This document shows positions 32,257 through 37,276 of a DNA stretch of 37,276 bases, piece by piece. How positions within the stretch are numbered: the stretch's first letter is position 1; each line of letters begins with the position of its first letter. The notes beneath the pieces are model-generated. The model was not told where the DNA came from and did no database searches. It saw only the letters and a program-made list of their open reading frames with translations. Position numbers and translations under genes: made by a program. The stretch comes from JAVBWO01 sp036677375 (GTDB lineage: Bacteria > Bacillota > Dehalobacteriia > UBA4068 > UBA4997): assembly GCA_036677375.1 (NCBI GenBank), contig JAVBWO010000010.1, positions 1 to 37,276 on the forward strand. Direction: 5' to 3'.

Positions 32257-32497
32257 AAGGAATCTCCTTTCTTTTTGCTTATATTACTTATAGAAATATG
32301 ATCAGATTAATAAAAATGTTACAACCTACGATATTAATATCGACGCCTTTCATTATTTCTTTAGCTGTTTTCTAAAATAATTGATATATTAAATATGCGA
32401 CCCGTAATTTGAAGATTTGTGTTACTGCTTTGTTTCTAGTTTTAAGGTCAAAATATTGATAGAACCATGGAAGTATATACAAAAACAATCCCCATAA
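32257..32497. other. Intergenic interval with a perfect palindrome
   Basis: About 240 bases, AT-rich. It contains CGATATTAATATCG (32329-32342), a perfect 14-base palindrome that could be an operator for the minus-strand gene. Beyond that, nothing is seen before the dehydratase remnant. Confidence 0.45.
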
Positions 32498-32731
32498 ATC
32501 GTTGCAAAAGGTTGTAAGAAACTGTTTTGGCTTGCGGAGCAAAATGGCGTGCCGCAAACCGATTGCTCCTACCATAAAGTGCTATTAGGCGCAGCTCTTT
32601 CCGGCATGCTGCCGGTACCTCGGTTTATTGCCAATACGACATTGGCCTGTGATGCCAACACCAATACCTTCCGTACCTTGGCCAATCATTGGCAAGTACC
32701 CCACTTTACGGTGGATGTTCCCAACTGTTGA
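32498..32731 (+). pseudogene. Fragment of a 2-hydroxyacyl-CoA dehydratase subunit
   Basis: A 77-codon frame without a proper start. It reads KKLFWLAEQNGVPQTDCSYH, then LGAALSGMLPVPRFIANTTL, ACDANTNTFRTLANHWQVPH and ends FTVDVP before a premature stop. This is the central part of the HgdB/FldC-type family (activation-dependent 4Fe-4S dehydratases of 2-hydroxyacyl-CoA), including the AxxCD motif. Full-length members are about 370-430 residues, so both ends are gone. It lies 59 bases before the VOC-protein gene. Confidence 0.75.
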
Positions 32732-32790
32732 GACAGGGAGGCCCATCCTTGGTAGTCATGGAGCGATAACGCAAAAAAGGGGCTGATGGT

Positions 32791-33255
32791 GTGAAATTCT
32801 GCTGTCCGCTGATTTTAGTACAAGACGTTGTAAAATCAAGACATTTCTATGAACAGGTGTTAAACCAGAAAGTAAAATTTGATTTTGGAGAAAACCTTCT
32901 CTTTGAGGGGGACTTCTCTATTCAGCAGAAGCAGCACTTTGCCAATATGGTATTGCTGGATGAAAAAGCTATTCTGGATGGGGCCAATCATTTCGAGTTG
33001 TATTTTGAAGAGGAAGATATGGATGCTTTCTTGAAAAAACTGGATGGCATCCCGGGAATCCAATATTTGCATCCTGTCCTGGAGCACTCCTGGGGACAGC
33101 GGGTGATTCGGTTTTATGAACCGGATCAAAACATCATCGAAGTAGGAGAAAGCATGGCCAGTGTGGTAAGGCGTTTTATCAGCCAAGGGCTTTCTGTGGC
33201 GGAGACCGCCCAACGTACCCAGCATCCGGTAGAATTTGTTCTGAAATGCTTGTAG
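32791..33255 (+). CDS. VOC-superfamily (glyoxalase/bleomycin resistance) protein
   Basis: A 154-residue protein. Residues 1 to about 118 form a glyoxalase/dioxygenase-like fold: the start CPLILVQDVVKSRHFYEQVL, then the beta-strand segment NHFELYFEEEDMDAFLKKLD and the closing QRVIRFYEPDQNIIEVGESM with a Glu ligand. The last 35 residues (FISQGLSVAETAQRTQHPVE) resemble a small helix-turn-helix and are an extra found in some Firmicute members. The start is GTG at 32791 with AAAAGGGG upstream. Function unknown; such proteins often bind metals, drugs or small metabolites. Confidence 0.8.
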   Translation: MKFCCPLILVQDVVKSRHFYEQVLNQKVKFDFGENLLFEGDFSIQQKQHFANMVLLDEKAILDGANHFELYFEEEDMDAFLKKLDGIPGIQYLHPVLEHSWGQRVIRFYEPDQNIIEVGESMASVVRRFISQGLSVAETAQRTQHPVEFVLKCL

Positions 33256-33412
33256 AAGACGCCGGTATCCCACAGATAAAAAGATATCATGCTCAAAACA
33301 GAAGTTTTCCCTCTTCACTGATTGCTTAGGTATTTAGCTTGCAGCATTGAAAAATCAGAGTATTTGACACGCCTTTAACCCACAACAGCTTAACCTCTAT
33401 GGATTTTGAGAA

Positions 33413-33450
33413 GAAAACCCACCTTGTTTTAGCAAGGTGGGTTTTCTTTT
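33413..33450. terminator. Bidirectional terminator between VOC and TetR genes
   Basis: Fourteen-base arms GAAAACCCACCTTG (33413-33426) and CAAGGTGGGTTTTC (33433-33446) pair perfectly, with A-rich and T-rich flanks. It serves two convergent genes. Confidence 0.88.
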
Positions 33451-33474
33451 AGTTTGATTAGAAAGCAGCTGATT

Positions 33475-34080
33475 TTAATCGTCTTGACGGGGGATCATTT
33501 GAACGCCTTTTTCAGTCAGGCTTGGCAACAGGACATTCCATAAGACCGATAAATAGTCTTTGGAAGAATCAACAAAATCTACGCGGTCCGAGGTTTCCTG
33601 CGTCCAGACAAAAGCAACGGATAAGATGGTGTAGATCAGATCGTCATAAACACCCGGGAAAGGTTCCGGTTTCATCAAGCCTTGCTCAATAAAATTTTCA
33701 AAGGATGTTTGCAGCAACGCAAAAAATTGCTTTTTAAATTTTGCCTGTATGGCAGCTATCTCCGGGTATTTCCGCCGTAACTCGGTAAAGTTATTGAAAT
33801 AAAAGAAGTATTTTTTCTGATGCTGCATATTGACCCTCATAAGATCATCTAGATCTGTAAAGGACATAGCCGGACGATAATGTCTGTTTTCGTGATCCTG
33901 GCATTGCCGGTGCACGATGGCGTGAATCAAATCATCTTTTTTCTTAAAATGATAGGTCAGATTGCCGGGACTGATATGAAGCGCTCCGGCAATGTCGCGC
34001 ATCGTCACCGCCCCGTAACCGTTTGTATTGAACAGTTCGATGGCTATATTGAGGATGTTGCTTTTGATATCTGCGTTCAT
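33475..34080 (-). CDS. TetR family transcriptional regulator
   Basis: A 201-residue regulator. The N-terminal helix-turn-helix reads IAIELFNTNGYGAVTMRDIA and GALHISPGNLTYHFKKKDDL. AAGGAG precedes the start on the minus strand. It is divergent from the amidohydrolase/C45 operon at 34369, and the shared region contains a 38-base palindrome over the operon promoter, so it is the likely repressor of that operon. Confidence 0.9.
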   Translation of the reverse strand: MNADIKSNILNIAIELFNTNGYGAVTMRDIAGALHISPGNLTYHFKKKDDLIHAIVHRQCQDHENRHYRPAMSFTDLDDLMRVNMQHQKKYFFYFNNFTELRRKYPEIAAIQAKFKKQFFALLQTSFENFIEQGLMKPEPFPGVYDDLIYTILSVAFVWTQETSDRVDFVDSSKDYLSVLWNVLLPSLTEKGVQMIPRQDD

Positions 34081-34149
34081 AGCTTAATCTCCTTATTAAT
34101 ATTATCTTGCTATATTTTTTTGTAAAAATCAACTGAAATCGAAAAAATA

Positions 34150-34205
34150 TTGACAGAGACGAGAGGGAGCTCTATAATTAGTACAAATGTACTAATTATA
34201 GAGCT
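34150..34205 (+). promoter_or_regulatory. Consensus promoter with a 38-bp palindromic operator
   Basis: TTGACA (34150-34155), a 17-base spacer and TATAAT (34173-34178). The -10 box lies in a perfect inverted repeat with 18-base arms (34168-34185 and 34188-34205) separated by AA; the core is GTACAAATGTAC. A T run follows at 34212-34216, so as RNA it would also resemble a terminator. Most likely the target of the divergent TetR protein. Confidence 0.8.
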
Positions 34206-34318
34206 GGTTCCTTTTTGTGTGGCTTTCATTCTTTTTGCCAATAAAAAATATTGAAATAATGACGGCTGGTTAAAAAATCAATATAAAACCTGTTCGCGGC
34301 TATGATATCTTTACGGAA

Positions 34319-34344
34319 TTAAAATATCCCTTGGGATATTTTAA
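34319..34344 (+). promoter_or_regulatory. 26-bp palindrome just upstream of the amidohydrolase RBS
   Basis: Arms TTAAAATATCCC (34319-34330) and GGGATATTTTAA (34333-34344) are perfectly complementary around TT. It ends about 10 bases before AGGAGG. It could be a second operator or an mRNA hairpin that affects translation. Confidence 0.6.
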
Positions 34345-34368
34345 AAATTGAATAAGGAGGCAGTCATA

Positions 34369-35718
34369 ATGGGCAGAAAAATTTACAGCAATTTTTCTTT
34401 ATTCGACGGGGTCCAGCCAACACTTCAAAAAAATCGATGGTTGGAAACGGAAAGCGAGATGATTAAACAAATCGGGAGTGGTGAACTTCCACAAGATGCT
34501 GAAGTGATAGACCTGGAAGGTCGTACCATCATGCCCGGTATGATCGATGCGCATGTTCATATTACTTCTCCATTTGTCTTTGCTCCGGAAGTATTTCCAT
34601 CCGTACCCAACCAGGTGAAAAAGAACTTTTTTAACACCGTGCGCTCCGGAGTAACTACGGTTCGCGATGTGGGCGGCGGCCCCGGTTTATTGACCGAATC
34701 GAAAAGGTGGTCGGACGAGGGGGAAGCGGTCGGCCCAAGGATGCTGCGCGCCAACAGCTATATCCTGGCGCCGGGGGCTACGCCTGAAATGATAGGGCCT
34801 TTCCCACCTGTGGTAAAGAGTATTTTTGGTGGTGATTTCGTTGTGCGTGTCAATACGCCCCAAGAAGTACGGCAAGCGGTACGGGACATGATCGCTCTGG
34901 GGGCGGATTGGATCAAGACGACCCATAATGACCGGTCCTACTTTATGAACAGGCCAGACCCCACCTCCTTCAGCGACGAATGCTACAGGGCTCTTGTTGA
35001 CGAAGCGCATTCCCACAACAAGCCTGTTTTGATGCATCAGACCTGGGCCAGCGGCTTCAGAAAAGCGGTGGAAATGGGTGTGGACACCATGGATCACGGG
35101 CCTTTGGATGAGATCACCGACCAGGATATCGAAAATATGCTGAAAGCGGATGTCGCCATTATCCCCACGATAAAAGTGATGCGAGAACCCACCCAGGATA
35201 TTTCGGTATTTGAAAAAATGATCTATGAAGACGGAGAAACATACCTTTGTCCTGCAGCCCAAGAACAGATCAAACCCCTCCTGCAAATGATGAAAAAAGG
35301 ACTGAGTTACGAAGACACCCAGATGATTTATTTTGAGGATTGCCAATTGTTCACAGATTACTTCCCCACATTTATGAACAATATGAAAAGGCTGTATAAA
35401 GCGGGCGCTAGAATTGGCTGCGGGACGGATCAGGGCAATCTGCCATTCTCATTTTTTGGCAATTACCATGAGGAAGTAGAAAATATGGTTGAGATCGGCA
35501 TGTCCAATTTTGAAGCTTTATGCTGCGCTACCTCTACGACTGCCAAAATTTTGCGGGTGGATGATAAAGTAGGCAGTCTGGAACCAGGAAAATTTGCGGA
35601 CTTTATTGTGCTGGACGGTAATCCCTTAGAGGATGTAAAAGTCCTGCGCAAGATTCATACAGTGGTCAAGGGCGGTTCCGCCGTTTACCGGCAAGGGGAT
35701 AAATTTAATTTGTGTTGA
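34369..35718 (+). CDS. Amidohydrolase family protein (imidazolonepropionase/prolidase-like)
   Basis: A 449-residue metal-dependent hydrolase of the amidohydrolase superfamily. Metal-binding residues are seen in order: HVH in MIDAHVHIT, Lys in GADWIKTTHND, His in VLMHQTWASG, His in TMDHGPLDE and Asp in IGCGTDQGN. The C-terminal GSLEPGKFADFIVLDGNPLE is the returning beta-sandwich. The start is 34369, where AGGAGG is correctly spaced; the longer frame begins upstream of that site. It forms an operon with the C45 acyltransferase gene 45 bases downstream. The substrate is unknown; a role in breaking down an amide or cyclic amide is inferred. Confidence 0.88.
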   Translation: MGRKIYSNFSLFDGVQPTLQKNRWLETESEMIKQIGSGELPQDAEVIDLEGRTIMPGMIDAHVHITSPFVFAPEVFPSVPNQVKKNFFNTVRSGVTTVRDVGGGPGLLTESKRWSDEGEAVGPRMLRANSYILAPGATPEMIGPFPPVVKSIFGGDFVVRVNTPQEVRQAVRDMIALGADWIKTTHNDRSYFMNRPDPTSFSDECYRALVDEAHSHNKPVLMHQTWASGFRKAVEMGVDTMDHGPLDEITDQDIENMLKADVAIIPTIKVMREPTQDISVFEKMIYEDGETYLCPAAQEQIKPLLQMMKKGLSYEDTQMIYFEDCQLFTDYFPTFMNNMKRLYKAGARIGCGTDQGNLPFSFFGNYHEEVENMVEIGMSNFEALCCATSTTAKILRVDDKVGSLEPGKFADFIVLDGNPLEDVKVLRKIHTVVKGGSAVYRQGDKFNLC

Positions 35719-35763
35719 TGAAACCACAGCTATTATAGCCTGGCAATAATAGCAGGAGAAAGG

Positions 35764-36843
35764 ATGTGTGATATGGAGGATCAAAACAGGATTTTCCCGA
35801 TTTATGAGTTGAGCGGAACTTATTTCGAGATGGGGCGGCAGTATGGAGAACAGTGTAAAGAACAGATCAAACATATGGTGCAATGGTGGATTGACGTTAT
35901 CCTGGGACTTTGGCCGAACATCGAACCGCAAGTCATGATAAAACAAAGCTCGCGGTTTATTGAACCGATCAAAGCCTATGCGCCGGAGCTTTTTGAACAA
36001 ATGGAAGGGATTGCGGAAGGATCCGGGCTTCCACTAAATGAGATCCTCTTTTTGAACGGAGCATGTGAATTTGATGCGGGCGGTTCGGCATTGATGGGTT
36101 GTACTTCTTTTGCCGCTGCCGGGGAAGCGACAAAAGATGGCAAAACGATTTTGGGGCAGAATTTGGATTGGAACCCCGGATCGGATGTCGTGGTATTGCG
36201 TTTAAAACCAAAGAATGGCCCCAAAATGTTGGCTTTGACATTGGCAGGAAGCTTGGGTATGGTCGGGATTAGTGAAGCAGGTGTCTCCGTTTTTATTAAC
36301 CTACTTTTGAGGAGCAATGTCGCTTTTGGTGTGCCTTTTAACGTGATTACGGCTAATGTGCTGCGCCAAAAAAATCTTGTCGATTGTATCAGAGCCGTTT
36401 CCCAAGCGAAACGTGCGATAGCCTTTAATTATATGCTGGCGGATAAGGAAGGCAGTATCATTGATGTAGAAACCTCAATAGAGAACTGTGGGTTTTTACT
36501 CCCGAATAATGATATTCTGACACATGCCAATCATTATGAAACGGTATGGTTGCAAGAGGGCGACTTGAATCAATACAGCTCATTTCCTGATTCTTATTTG
36601 CGTAGCTATCGGCTGGCTCAGCTTATGGAGAAAAAGCGTGGTGCGCTTTGCGTGGATGAAATGAAAAGTATGTTGCAGGATCATCGGGACTGGCCGGATT
36701 CCATCTGCCGCCATTGCGACATGACCGGCCCAGTCGCGGAGCGTTTTGAGTCATCAATCTCTATGATCGCGGTTCCTGAAGATGGCAAGATCTTTGCGAC
36801 AAGTAACCCCTGTGTCAATCAATATTCCCTATACACCATCTAA
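35764..36843 (+). CDS. C45-family autoproteolytic acyltransferase/hydrolase
   Basis: A 359-residue Ntn-hydrolase of the C45 (acyl-CoA:6-aminopenicillanate acyltransferase) family. These proenzymes cut themselves just before a Cys that then acts as nucleophile and N-terminus; here that is the Cys in ALMGCTSFAAAGEATK, about residue 118. The N-terminal YELSGTYFEMGRQYGEQCKE and LGQNLDWNP, GISEAGVSVFINLL and TSNPCVNQY near the end fit the family. The start at 35764 follows AGGAG; ATG at 35773 is an alternative. As the partner of the amidohydrolase, it may hydrolyse an N-acyl bond, making a two-step catabolic route under TetR control (inference). Confidence 0.88.
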   Translation: MCDMEDQNRIFPIYELSGTYFEMGRQYGEQCKEQIKHMVQWWIDVILGLWPNIEPQVMIKQSSRFIEPIKAYAPELFEQMEGIAEGSGLPLNEILFLNGACEFDAGGSALMGCTSFAAAGEATKDGKTILGQNLDWNPGSDVVVLRLKPKNGPKMLALTLAGSLGMVGISEAGVSVFINLLLRSNVAFGVPFNVITANVLRQKNLVDCIRAVSQAKRAIAFNYMLADKEGSIIDVETSIENCGFLLPNNDILTHANHYETVWLQEGDLNQYSSFPDSYLRSYRLAQLMEKKRGALCVDEMKSMLQDHRDWPDSICRHCDMTGPVAERFESSISMIAVPEDGKIFATSNPCVNQYSLYTI

Positions 36844-37042
36844 GTGTTTTTATGTGCGATTTCTTGCCTAAGACCTTATGGAAGTTATGATACCGACCGG
36901 CTCACATAAAAATCTTATCTCTATTCTCATGCCGCTTTATGCAACGCTTGTTTTTGGATGAAATTCTGATTTTTTCGTTACCTATCATGCACAATCCTTT
37001 CTACTACACATACAACAAAGCCCTGGGAATACGGTTAAACCG
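36844..37042. other. Intergenic interval before the insertion sequence
   Basis: About 200 bases. A 10-base inverted repeat (TTTTTATGTG near 36848 and CACATAAAAA near 36903) surrounds a 45-base loop and may be part of a 3' end structure. No gene seen. Confidence 0.4.
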
Positions 37043-37276
37043 TGTACCGCGCCAAGATTGACGGACACGGAATAAAAAGCCCTATCGTAGGATATCAAAG
37101 AATTACACAGCCTGGCGCCGTTTTTCGAGTGGTGTCAGGCTGGTTTTTGTCTGAATGCGCTCGTTGTTGTAGAAATCAATATATTCATCGATCAACTGTC
37201 TGGCTTCGTCAAAGGTGTTGAGCTTATAGCGGTGAATGCACTCCGTTTTGAGTATTGAGAAGAAATTTTCAGCCAT
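37043..37276 (-). mobile_element. End of an IS3-family insertion sequence, cut by the window edge
   Basis: The element probably begins at TGTACCGCGCCAAGATTGAC (37043), which has the TG start and composition of IS3-family terminal repeats. It encloses the transposase end at 37103 and runs off the right edge, so neither the second terminal repeat nor the target duplication can be seen. Confidence 0.65.
37103..37276 (-). CDS. IS3-family transposase (OrfB), C-terminal part
   Basis: A 57-residue C-terminal fragment open to the window edge. AENFFSILKTECIHRY, DEYIDFYNNERIQTKTSLTP and the basic tail are the standard end of the DDE integrase core of IS3/IS150-type OrfB proteins, including the final Glu-containing helix. 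The Met at the edge is internal, not the start. It moves the element by copy-out/paste-in transposition, with OrfA encoded further right. Confidence 0.88.
   Translation of the reverse strand: MAENFFSILKTECIHRYKLNTFDEARQLIDEYIDFYNNERIQTKTSLTPLEKRRQAV

Noticed and set aside
34687..35346. 219-codon minus frame
   Set aside because: Long but wholly antisense to the amidohydrolase, whose metal ligands are all in order on the plus strand.

Overview
The window reads as a chromosome segment of an endospore-forming, probably anaerobic Gram-positive bacterium of the Clostridia. The evidence is a GerAB-type germination permease, a spore photoproduct lyase homologue, a BlaI/BlaR1-type regulatory pair, SpoIIE/SpoIIAA-type regulators, a remnant of a 2-hydroxyacyl-CoA dehydratase, a lysine 2,3-aminomutase, strong AGGAGG ribosome binding sites and textbook sigma-A promoters. 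The species cannot be fixed from the sequence; a Peptococcaceae/Desulfitobacterium-like affiliation is only a guess. No tRNA, rRNA or CRISPR array was seen.

Layout. 1-1684: a chimeric open frame joining the C-terminus of a type I restriction methylase (HsdM) to the tail of a GerAB-like permease, followed by a complete GerAB-like permease. 1792-6469: two strong promoters drive an M20 amidohydrolase/alpha-oxoamine synthase pair, a MarR regulator, a metallo-beta-lactamase-fold hydrolase and an ATC-hydrolase-like protein. 6948-9403: a HEAT-like small protein, glycerol dehydrogenase, and a divergent flavin-type oxidoreductase/HxlR pair. 9727-11193: a surface LRR (BspA-like) protein. 11533-14479: a BlaI repressor and an M56 sensor peptidase carrying a decayed LytM domain, behind three operators. 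14843-20049: an alpha/beta hydrolase, lysine 2,3-aminomutase, a spore photoproduct lyase homologue lacking its usual hydrogen-donor cysteine, and a MATE exporter with an attenuator-like leader.

20356-30062 is the most unusual part. It is a co-directional cluster of a membrane-anchored unknown protein, a 5TM-LytS/SpoIIE phosphatase/RsbW-like kinase fusion, a SpoIIAA-like STAS protein, a lipoprotein-permease fusion with tandem permuted substrate-binding lobes, an ABC ATPase with a C-terminal degenerate RsbW-like domain, a second permuted binding-domain/permease fusion, and a PAS-GGDEF diguanylate cyclase. I read it as an amino-acid-type ABC transporter wired to a partner-switching module and c-di-GMP output. 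This is the best candidate for an undescribed system here.

30414-37276: a TetR regulator with a Cys-rich protein, a small unknown protein, a dehydratase remnant, a VOC-fold protein, a second TetR regulator divergent from an amidohydrolase/C45 acyltransferase operon behind a 38-bp palindrome, and the end of an IS3-family element at the right edge.
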